Made by a program: the position numbers and the translations under genes. 64,000 bases of DNA, taken from assembly GCF_000428925.1 (NCBI RefSeq), contig NZ_AUAW01000010.1, positions 44,967-108,966 of the forward strand, written 5' to 3'. Positions 27,801 to 35,229 of the stretch are shown piece after piece. Under the pieces are notes generated by a model, which saw only the letters and a program-made list of their open reading frames with translations, had not been told where the DNA came from and made no database searches. Within the stretch, counting starts at the first letter, position 1. Every line of letters begins with the position of its first letter. The DNA comes from Furfurilactobacillus rossiae DSM 15814 (GTDB lineage: Bacteria > Bacillota > Bacilli > Lactobacillales > Lactobacillaceae).

Positions 27801-30800
27801 TTTCTTAACTGACGTGCTGGTCGTCTTACCACTTGGATCAATGTTTGTGGTCGTCACAGTTCCATCTGAACCCGTTTCAGTGACAACCTTGCTACCATCG
27901 GAACTCGTTTGTGTCGTGGAAACAACCTTTCCGGATGGATCCTTAGTAGTTGCTGTAGTAGAGCCATCGGAGTTCTTAACAGTCGTGGTTGTGTCACCAT
28001 TAGGCAATGTTGTAGTTGTGCTACCATCTGAGCCAGTTGTGGTCGACCCTGTGTTGCCGCTATTACCACCGGTCGTTGTGGTAGAAATGACCTTACCACT
28101 GGCGTCTTTCTTCACTACAGTTTCGGTGCCATCACTGTTTGGTGTGGTAGTCGTCGAACTACCGTCCTTGCCAGTAACCGTTGTTGCAGTTACCTTGCCG
28201 GTGGCGTCTTTAGTAACAACCGTTGTGCTACCATCGCTAGCAGGCGTAGTGACTGTTGAACTGCCATCAGGTTTCTTTTCTGTTGTTGAAACAACAGTAC
28301 CTTGAGGATTCTTGGCCGTAATTGTTGTGCTGCCATCTGAACCAATAGTTGTCGTCGTAGTATTACCGGCTGGATCCTTAATCGTTGTTGAAATCGTCTT
28401 ACCAGATGGATCCACAGTGGTTGTCGTTGTTGAACCATCTGAGCCAGTCGTTGCTGTGACTTTATTACCATTCGGATCAGTTGTTGCTTTAGAAACAACG
28501 TTGCCGTTAGCATCCTTTGTAACAGTTGACAGTGTGTCGCCATTTGCATTCTTGGTGACCACAACGCTACCACCATCACTCGTTGGCGTCGTTGTAACCG
28601 TTCCACCATCACTCGTCGGAACTACAGTGGATGTAACCTTGCCGTTGGCATCCTTTGTAACGGTCGACAATGTCTTACCAGATGGATCCTTAAAGACCGT
28701 CTGACTGCTACCATCACTCATTGGCGTCGTTGTTGCTGTGTTACCAAACGGATCAGTTGTCATAGACGAAATTACTTTTCCGGAAGCATCCTTGGTTACA
28801 CTAGTAGATGATCCGTCCGAATTTGGCGTTGTCGTGACACTTGTACCGTCAGCATTCTTCTTAGTTTCGGATACTAACTTACCCTGAGGATCACGTTGCG
28901 TAGTCGTCGTTGAACCATCACTGTTTGGAATGACTGTCGTCGTGCTGCCATCAGATCCGGTTGTTGTTGTCGATACCGTCTTACCAGCAGCATCCGTCAC
29001 AACTGTTGTGCTGGACCCGTCACTATTTGGCGTTGTTGTTGCTGACGTTACAACCTTGCCAGCCTTGTCCTTATTAACAGTGGTACTTGAGCCATCAGAG
29101 TTTGGTGTGGTCGTGCTGGAACTGCCATCAGCATTAGTTTTGACCGTGGAAATAGTCTTCCCGTTTTTATCAGTGGTAACAGCCGTTGTTGAACCATCAC
29201 TGTTTAATGTTGTCGTTACTTTGTTACCGTTAGCATCTGTACCGGTTGTGCCGGCTGAACCAGTCGTGCCACCGGTACTTGGCGTCATCGTTGTGTAGGC
29301 CGTCTTAGCAGTATCGTAACCGGTTGACGCCGCGGTGACACTGTCGTTTGCAGCTTTCAAATTGGCGGCAGCCTTAGCAGCGGCCTCACTGGCAGCAGCT
29401 GCGTTCGATTGTGCGTTAGCTGGTGCTCCAGCTACGTTTGCGGCAGACTGAACATCGCTAGCTGCACTGGCAGCAGCCTTAGCAGCTGTGTCGGCGGCCG
29501 ATGCTTTCGTCTTAGCATCAGATAATGCTGCGCTTGCTGAACTTAATGCTGCACTGGCGGCACTTTGATTACCGACGGCAATTGCGGAAGTAGCTGCAGA
29601 TGTCTGTGCGCTAGCGGTTGACGCAGCGGCACTAACAGCAGCAGTTGCTGCATTTGCCTTAGCTGCTAGGTAACCTGCTTGAACTGCTTGCGCAGCATTA
29701 GCTGCTTCAGCAGCGGCGGCTTGAGCTGTGGCAGCATTCCGCGTTGCCTCTTGAGCTGCAGATGTCGCGGTTTGAGCAATTGCTTTAGATTCTGTCGTGT
29801 TGGCCGCAGTCGCAGCTGACTGAGCAGCACTAGCAGATAGTGAAGCAGCCTTCGCTTCATTAGCAGCCCGTGTGGCATTCGCAGCCGCTTGGGCAGCTAA
29901 TTCTTGGGCTTGCGTTGCTTTAACAGCAGCTGTTAACAAATTGTCGCTTGCATCCGATCCCTTTGAAGCCAAATCATCAGCTGCAGATGCTGCCAGACTA
30001 GCTGCACTGGCAGCGTCCTTAGAAGCCGTTGCGCCACTAGTGGCAAGTGTTGCATCGCTGTTGGCATTAGCAGCCATTGAAGTTGCATCACTAGCAGCAT
30101 TGTTTGTCGTAGTCGCAGCGGTGACAAACTGAAGAGCACTTGTTGCATCTAACAATGCATTTGTTGCGCTGGTAATTTGATCGGCTGTTGCACCTGGATT
30201 TTGATCGACTGCATGTGCCTGATCCAAGGCCGTTTGCAAATTACTCCAACTAGTTGGCGTGTACTTTGAAGCATTACCTGCCAATGGGGCCGCCTTAATT
30301 GCGTCTTCAAGACCTGACTTGGATAACGTGATTGCCGTCATTGCAGCATCCAACTTTTTAAGTGTTTCATTAACGGTTGTTTGTGTTGCTGTCTTGTCGG
30401 CCGTTACTGTCTTCGCATCACTCAATGCTCCGGCAAGTGTTGACCATTGTGCATTTGTAGTATTTGGATAAGCACCTTGCTTTTGTGAAACACCATCAGC
30501 AGTTGTAATTGCCGCATTCAACGCATCTTTATTCGCTTCAACGTAGATTGGGTCGGAAACATTCGTGCTCAGGTCTGTTAATTGAACACCCGTGGGTTGC
30601 ACGGCATTACTACCTGAGATAATTCCCACTGAAACATGAGCCGTTGCTTCAACATACTTACCAGCTGTTAAAGGCGTCCCGACTTGAGTTGTCCAAGTAC
30701 CATCTTTGGCAACCTGAGTTGTTGTTTGCGCGTTAACCGAACCATCTGGGTTATAAACGGTAACACTTACGGTATAAACATTTAAATCATCAGAGGATGG

Positions 30801-33800
30801 TTTGTTCATTGCAGGTGAATTTGCAACTTCGGAAGAAGCCTTTGTTGCCCCGATAAGACTAGAAATTGTCCCAGAAATCGTGCTTGAACCAACTTTGATA
30901 TCATCGGAGTTTACATAAACGAATGGCGTCTGGGCTGCTGGCACACTTTGGGATGCATAGCCTATCGTGCCTTGTGAAACAAGCCCGGTAATAGTGTTAA
31001 CCCGCTGAATTTGGCCAGTAATTAAATCACCAGTATTGACGTTAAGGCCAGTTGTAGTTGTTCCAATCGTGTTGCCAAAACTAGCTACGAACGTGCCATC
31101 AGAGTTGATATTAGCAACTGCTTGTCTACCAGTTGTCTGGTCCTTAAAGACAACCTGATAAATATCACCAACCGCATCTGTACTATGATCCAATTTAACC
31201 TTTCCTAAAATCGTATTAGTTCCTTGCACAATAACGGAAGTTAAATCATCCGGAGAAAACTGTGGAACAGCCAGTTGAACAAGCGTCTGTGCATTAGTGG
31301 ATGCTGTTGCTGGCACTACAAGTGTTGCTGTACCAGCGGTTGCATCGCTAGAAAAGTCGGATTGAGGTGCATTTGGAGTCAAGGCACTATTCGTGTTAGC
31401 CGCAAACACATTTTCAAGTTTGTCGGATGTATCACCAATTTCACCATTGAGAGCACCGTTTATATGCGAATAAAACGACACAGCATCCAATGTCTTGTCT
31501 CCAGTGGTTCTGGAAAGGTATTGCTTTGTTTCACTTGCCCATGTCGGAATATCAAGTTCAAAATAATATTGAACTTGGCTACCAGACGAATTACCTAATG
31601 ACCTTGTGATAATGGTCAATACAGGACGACCTTCAGTGTCAAACGTTAAACGCATATTGAAATCGCCTTTAGACAAGGCACCAGGCACCATATTTCCTTG
31701 AGCATCTTTAGTATTTAATAAGCTTATTGCCTTTGATGGATCGACATTATCATTACTAGACAATCCAGTTCCATACGTGGATGCACGAAGAATATTTAAA
31801 ACCCATGTTGATGAATGAATGTAGTAGGCTGCAGACACATACTTCTGCCAATCTGCTGATTTAAAGAATGGTACTAAACTAAGCGGCAGCGTCAGCACTG
31901 AAGTAATACTTGAATTGGTATTGAATCCCCAGCCGAAGTTTGCCGCACCACCAACATTGATTTTGTGTCCTGAACTAGTCAGCCCTACAGTGTCCCATCC
32001 TGAACCATTGAATACGCCAGGTATTAATCCTGTCTTAGGCAACTCAGTGCCAGCCGAATTAACAAGAGAGGCCCCAGAGTTTTTAGTTACCACTACACCG
32101 CCTAAATCACTTTGATAAAATGCTAGATCAGTAGCAACTTTTTGCATCGTAACTGAATCTAGGCTAGCAGTATCTAATAATTTCTGAGCCTTTGAAAGTT
32201 CAGTGGCAAACAGATCATAAGTTTCCGGAGAATATTGATCTTTTTTTAGCACCTCTGGTAAAGCACTAGCGACGGCAGCACTCAAGTTTGCTTTAGCCTT
32301 TGCAACCGTGGCATCACTCGGTATGGAACTCCAAATTGTCGTCCTTAAATTACCAGCAACAGTTTGAAAATCGGCAGCTGAAGAATCGTCATACAAAGCA
32401 CGCTTGCCATTGGCCGCTGCACTTAGAACCGCCTGATAACCGTCTGAGTTATAATCCCCAGCACTCATGCCTCCAGCTGTATTTATCAGATTATTTAAAT
32501 CATTTTGAGCTGCAGCAGCTGTTGTAACTAGTGCTGAGAGTGCCGCTTGAATTTGATTAGTCGCAGCAATCAATTGATCTGGAGTGGCATTATTTTTGAC
32601 TGCATTACTGCTGTTAAGATAAGTGCTAGCTGCCGTAATTGCAGCGATAAGATTGTTTGTACTATCTGAACTGTATGCATTCGTGTAAACAGTTGTTGTT
32701 GTAGTTTTGCCATCTGAACCCGTAGTGACACTATCGCTCTTCTGTAGTATTTGATTTCCGCCTGCAATGGCGTCACTCAAAGCATCGCTCACTGTTTGCT
32801 TACCTACCAAGCCCTGATAGCCCTGCTTCAAATTGTACATGGCAGTACTAATCTGATCAGGAGTAGCGGCGCCATTATTCATAACGGCCTTAGCGTAAAC
32901 ATACGCACTGGCAAAAGTATCCCAACTAGAATGTGTATATTGAGCATACGCATAGTTGTCAGCGGTCGAACTGTCTGTTTGATATGTTGTATAGGTTGGC
33001 GCAGTTGTATTAAGAGCAACTTGTAGTCCAGATAACGAACCAGATGGAACCAAAGCTGACTGAGCAGTTTTAAGATTGATGAGTGCCGTTTGAATATCTT
33101 GTGCACTGGATTTTGTTGTCTGAGTTTGAGCCGCAGATTGAGCGGCCTGTAAATCACGCAATGATGCAACGGTGTATGCACCAGGTGTATTAATATTCTC
33201 TGCAGCGCTAGAAATTTGATTTGTTAATTGATCAAATAGAACCGTTGATTTATTTGCTTCCAGGTCTGTTGTTGCAGCATTCAAACGTTGATACAACACC
33301 GAGAAAGTGCTGCCTGTGGTGTTAGGATCTGCTGCAGCACTTTGAGCCGCTGACAAAGCATCCAAGTAGGTTTGCCAAGATTTTGTCGTATATTGTGTGG
33401 AACTAGTGTCCGGATAAGTTCCTTGATCGGCCTTAATGACATTCGTGAGATCATTGTATCCAGATCCCCCCAAGTTATTAACAAGTCCATCGATTGCAGC
33501 TTGGAGCTGTTCCTGAGCTGCTTTCAATGCAACTTTAGCCGATGAGGAAGTTAGCGAGGCATTATTTTGAATAGCAGTATGCAGTGCGGCATACGTTGCA
33601 CTTGTGTAGCCACCTGCAACTTCTGCCTTTGCAGCAGCTAATACCTTGCTGAAATCACTCCACGCTTGGTTAGCAGCCGCACTGGTTGTTGCTGCAGAAG
33701 TAGCCGCCGAGCTAGTAGCAGCACTGGTAACTGTTGCATCCTTTTGCGTAATTTCTTGTGGTGTGCCTGTTTCAGCAAATGCCGCCAAGGCTGCTGACTT

Positions 33801-34646
33801 GGCGTCTGCAACCTGTTGACTAGTCGCATTGTCTGGTAAAGCGGTCACCTGTTTAGTCGGCGCTGTAGAAGCCGCTGATGTTTGTGATGCTGCTGTTGAT
33901 GTATTTGTTGCTGTAGATGCAGGTGCTACCGACGACTGTTCAGTCTGACTTGTTATCGATGTGGCAGTTGTCGATGTCGGTGCATCCTTGGATTGACTAG
34001 TCTGATCAGTCTTTACCTGACTTGTTGCCGACGCTGGTGCAGTTGACGTTTGAGCATCCTTTGCAACACTTGTCACAGAGGCAGGCGCCGTTGATCCTTG
34101 AACATCATTCGTAGCACTTGTTACGGATGCAGGTGACGTGGATGTCTGAACATCCTTCACCTGACTAGTTGTCGATGTAGCTGCAGTCGATGTTTGTGCT
34201 TCACTTGCTTGACTCGTCACAGATGTCGGTGCAGTTGATGTTTGTGCGGTCTGTGTTTTGCTTGCTACAGAACTAGGTTCAGTTGACGCTTGTGAATTCG
34301 CCGTTTGCACAGAAGCTGTGCTGGTCTTTACGGAAGACTGACTTGCAGAAGCAGGTGCAACAGAAGTTGCTGCAGCACTTGCTGTGGTATTTGTTTGTGT
34401 AACACTCGTTGAAAATTCCAACGGTGCATTCGTTTGCTTAGTTGCATCTGCTTGTGGATCAGCAGCAGCGCTACCATTACTGCTGGTTGCATCGGCCTTT
34501 GCGGCTTGTTCACCACCGGCTAAGAGTCCGCCGAACGTAAAAACAGTAATGCCGGCAAACAACCACTGCTTGCCCGCCTTATACATTTTATAGTGTTCTT
34601 TCGTACTTGTTATTGTGTCTGCAATCTCTTCATTCTTACGTGACAT
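24846..34646 (-). CDS. Giant cell-wall adhesin 1 (KxYKxGKxW signal, LPDTN sorting motif)
   Basis: About 3266 residues, an exported wall-anchored fibrous protein. Domains in order: KxYKxGKxW signal (KMYKAGKQW, residues 20-28) then a hydrophobic core; Ser/Thr-rich repeats around TSTAPASVTSQ (~100-270), likely O-glycosylated; helical FIVAR-like modules (~350-850); a globular region with GSGWDTVGLTSSGHKI (~860-1090), the likely binding head; beta-sandwich Ig-like stretches (~1120-1370); more FIVAR; an Ala-rich coil (~1510-1785); many SDGS/DPxGK repeats (~1786-2650); two ~150-residue modules ending DPKxYYD; a collagen-like Gly-X-Y tract without proline (~3025-3140); and a C-terminal LPDTN, hydrophobic span and KRRKH tail. 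The ATG at 34646 follows a G6 RBS; a TTG lies two codons upstream. Known relatives are accessory-Sec, glycosylated adhesins. Confidence 0.9.
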   Translation of the reverse strand: MSRKNEEIADTITSTKEHYKMYKAGKQWLFAGITVFTFGGLLAGGEQAAKADATSSNGSAAADPQADATKQTNAPLEFSTSVTQTNTTASAAATSVAPASASQSSVKTSTASVQTANSQASTEPSSVASKTQTAQTSTAPTSVTSQASEAQTSTAATSTTSQVKDVQTSTSPASVTSATNDVQGSTAPASVTSVAKDAQTSTAPASATSQVKTDQTSQSKDAPTSTTATSITSQTEQSSVAPASTATNTSTAASQTSAASTAPTKQVTALPDNATSQQVADAKSAALAAFAETGTPQEITQKDATVTSAATSSAATSAATTSAAANQAWSDFSKVLAAAKAEVAGGYTSATYAALHTAIQNNASLTSSSAKVALKAAQEQLQAAIDGLVNNLGGSGYNDLTNVIKADQGTYPDTSSTQYTTKSWQTYLDALSAAQSAAADPNTTGSTFSVLYQRLNAATTDLEANKSTVLFDQLTNQISSAAENINTPGAYTVASLRDLQAAQSAAQTQTTKSSAQDIQTALINLKTAQSALVPSGSLSGLQVALNTTAPTYTTYQTDSSTADNYAYAQYTHSSWDTFASAYVYAKAVMNNGAATPDQISTAMYNLKQGYQGLVGKQTVSDALSDAIAGGNQILQKSDSVTTGSDGKTTTTTVYTNAYSSDSTNNLIAAITAASTYLNSSNAVKNNATPDQLIAATNQIQAALSALVTTAAAAQNDLNNLINTAGGMSAGDYNSDGYQAVLSAAANGKRALYDDSSAADFQTVAGNLRTTIWSSIPSDATVAKAKANLSAAVASALPEVLKKDQYSPETYDLFATELSKAQKLLDTASLDSVTMQKVATDLAFYQSDLGGVVVTKNSGASLVNSAGTELPKTGLIPGVFNGSGWDTVGLTSSGHKINVGGAANFGWGFNTNSSITSVLTLPLSLVPFFKSADWQKYVSAAYYIHSSTWVLNILRASTYGTGLSSNDNVDPSKAISLLNTKDAQGNMVPGALSKGDFNMRLTFDTEGRPVLTIITRSLGNSSGSQVQYYFELDIPTWASETKQYLSRTTGDKTLDAVSFYSHINGALNGEIGDTSDKLENVFAANTNSALTPNAPQSDFSSDATAGTATLVVPATASTNAQTLVQLAVPQFSPDDLTSVIVQGTNTILGKVKLDHSTDAVGDIYQVVFKDQTTGRQAVANINSDGTFVASFGNTIGTTTTGLNVNTGDLITGQIQRVNTITGLVSQGTIGYASQSVPAAQTPFVYVNSDDIKVGSSTISGTISSLIGATKASSEVANSPAMNKPSSDDLNVYTVSVTVYNPDGSVNAQTTTQVAKDGTWTTQVGTPLTAGKYVEATAHVSVGIISGSNAVQPTGVQLTDLSTNVSDPIYVEANKDALNAAITTADGVSQKQGAYPNTTNAQWSTLAGALSDAKTVTADKTATQTTVNETLKKLDAAMTAITLSKSGLEDAIKAAPLAGNASKYTPTSWSNLQTALDQAHAVDQNPGATADQITSATNALLDATSALQFVTAATTTNNAASDATSMAANANSDATLATSGATASKDAASAASLAASAADDLASKGSDASDNLLTAAVKATQAQELAAQAAANATRAANEAKAASLSASAAQSAATAANTTESKAIAQTATSAAQEATRNAATAQAAAAEAANAAQAVQAGYLAAKANAATAAVSAAASTASAQTSAATSAIAVGNQSAASAALSSASAALSDAKTKASAADTAAKAAASAASDVQSAANVAGAPANAQSNAAAASEAAAKAAANLKAANDSVTAASTGYDTAKTAYTTMTPSTGGTTGSAGTTGTDANGNKVTTTLNSDGSTTAVTTDKNGKTISTVKTNADGSSSTTTPNSDGSSTTVNKDKAGKVVTSATTTPNSDGSSTTVVTDAAGKTVSTTTTGSDGSTTTVIPNSDGSTTTTQRDPQGKLVSETKKNADGTSVTTTPNSDGSSTSVTKDASGKVISSMTTDPFGNTATTTPMSDGSSQTVFKDPSGKTLSTVTKDANGKVTSTVVPTSDGGTVTTTPTSDGGSVVVTKNANGDTLSTVTKDANGNVVSKATTDPNGNKVTATTGSDGSTTTTTVDPSGKTISTTIKDPAGNTTTTTIGSDGSTTITAKNPQGTVVSTTEKKPDGSSTVTTPASDGSTTVVTKDATGKVTATTVTGKDGSSTTTTPNSDGTETVVKKDASGKVISTTTTGGNSGNTGSTTTGSDGSTTTTLPNGDTTTTVKNSDGSTTATTKDPSGKVVSTTQTSSDGSKVVTETGSDGTVTTTNIDPSGKTTSTSVKKPTGETTTTTVGSDGSTVVVTTDPSGKTISTVDKDANGNVTSKVTTNPTTGEVTTVTPTSDGGTKTQTTDSKGNVISTVTKDPFGNTSTTTPNSDGTSTTVNKDPNGKVISTVDTTTSGATETTTPTANGGSQTVTKDPNGNVTSTNVKNSDGSTVETTPTSDGGSQTVTKDPTGKVTSTTTTDPKGNTSTITPTSDGGTKTVEKDPNGNTTSTTIKDPAGNVSVTTPTSDGGTKTVTTDPTGHETSTTTKDPYGNTSTTTPTSDGGTQTVTKDPNGNITSTTVKDPSGNTATTTPTSDGGTETVNKDPQGNTTSTVQTGSDGSSTTTTPNSDGTSQVVTKDPSGKVTNTETTGTPATDSQTTQNSDGTSTTVTKDPKTGAVTTTTKGVNGNITDVATKNSDGTSTDKHFNNDGSYTIVDKDADGNVTGATVADRNGGKVALVKNSDGTITATTTDPTGKVTGTATIPAKGGTVTVGGKTATIGSDGTMTVGGPAADSINTNVDPKGTVTLSRALVDATGVSVDPKNYYDHTSAAGSDSAGSTGTTGSDGSTGSTGTTGSTGTTGSDGSTGSTGTTPEPTVTHNSDGSTTTTTTDASGKVIDVVTKKPDGSSTEVKTTPAGTVTINRDPENKVTGSTISNPSGTNVTFAKNSDGTTTATATDAAGKVVGTQVFPAAGGTATLNGQAVTVDPDGSVTVAGPNEGDIATTVDPTGQVKLFRSLVDARETTVDPKDYYDNTTSAGSGSTGTTNGSDGSNGTNGTAGTNGTDGAAGVNGTNGTNGTAGTDGSNGANGTNGTNGTAGANGTNGVAGTNGTAGANGTNGTVGANGTNGVAGTNGTAGANGISGTNGTSGVNGVQANGSSAAQQSAGTKTVAPVAEKAGVVTAHSAVAQPLGNATVQTASDAKTTTLATPSAKQNVQTTAKKDANVTENKATAAANTLPDTNESSAGVMGLLGVATLAAGSAMLLGKRRKHEVDNSDTNEQK
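25225..25575 (-). repeat. Collagen-like Gly-X-Y tract with 72-bp tandem repeat
   Basis: More than 30 consecutive triplets of the kind GTN, GTA, GAN and GVA, without proline. Within it 25279-25350 and 25351-25422 are nearly identical 72-bp (24-residue) direct repeats. It sits just before the wall-anchoring region of adhesin 1. Confidence 0.85.
26700..29290 (-). repeat. SDGS/DPxGK repeat array of adhesin 1
   Basis: Around 30-residue units with the pattern TTTPTSDGGTxTVxKDPxGNxxST, repeated some 25-30 times and alternating with half units. The regular DPxG turns and alternating Thr/Val suggest stacked beta hairpins forming a stalk. The array creates long spurious open frames on the opposite strand. 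Confidence 0.85.
29290..30120 (-). repeat. Ala-rich helical module of adhesin 1 (single copy)
   Basis: About 275 residues of Ala/Ser/Thr/Asn-rich heptad-like sequence containing GSDASDNLLTAAVKATQ. The same module occurs twice in adhesin 2. Confidence 0.75.
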
Positions 34647-34969
34647 TTTCAATAACCCCCCTGAAATTAAACACTGATAAAGTAACTAAAAAATAAATAT
34701 GGATAAAATCAATCTGTAATTGGGTTCAAATAATATATAGATTTTTATTAACTATGTTTATTAACGTTATATCCTGTTGCTTGTTTACCCCATGTACTAT
34801 TGACTATACGTGACCCGCCTTTTTTTCATTAACATTCATCCCCTTGATTGATTTCAAACAGAGTGTAGCACGCAATTGGTCTACTTGTACAACTATAATT
34901 TATGCCGAAAACACTATATTAATAAACACGTATGTACAATTGGTATACCAATAATATTGTGCGTCATCT

Positions 34970-34990
34970 AAATCAGTTGTGCACCAAGTA
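34970..34990 (-). promoter_or_regulatory. 21-bp element shared by both adhesin upstream regions (copy 1)
   Basis: Identical to 47736-47756 and at nearly the same distance (about 315-325 bp) from the start codon. The core CAGTTGTGCACCAAG contains a near-palindrome around GTGCAC. Probable binding site of a common regulator. Confidence 0.65.
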
Positions 34991-35170
34991 ATTACGAATT
35001 TAAGCCGCTTAACTAACTTATTTTGAAATCGGTTTAGTACCCTGACTAGATTATTTGCTAAAGTGTCTTAATTTTTTAACTATTATTGGATCACTTTCAA
35101 ATAAACACACTAACCATTCAATTAAAATGTGGACAATATCAAACTTTCAGCACTAAATAAATAATCCGAC

Positions 35171-35202
35171 AAAAAAAGAGCACTCACAATGAGTACTCCT
35201 TT
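35171..35202 (-). terminator. Terminator after the second coiled-coil gene
   Basis: On the minus strand GAGTACTCA, loop TTG, TGAGTGCTC (one G-U pair), followed by a T7 run. It ends the adhesin 2-coiled-coil transcript before adhesin 1. Confidence 0.85.
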
Positions 35203-35229
35203 TAAAAACCACTATTGGCATCATTCAAA

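Larger units (their letters stand above)
34653..35229 (-). other. 577-bp upstream region of adhesin 1
   Basis: AT-rich region with no supported ORF. It holds a likely promoter with an extended -10 (GCGTGCTACACT on the minus strand, near 34866) giving a leader of about 200 nt, a perfect ATTGGTATACCAAT palindrome (34939-34952), a 21-bp element at 34970-34990 shared with the adhesin 2 upstream region, and the terminator of the preceding coiled-coil gene at its far end. Confidence 0.6.

Noticed and set aside
27103..28305. A 400-codon open frame on the plus strand opposite adhesin 1
   Set aside because: It is the complement of the SDGS/DPxGK repeat array. The regular codon usage of the repeats keeps the opposite frame open; it has no RBS, and its Val/Pro-rich product only mirrors the repeat unit.
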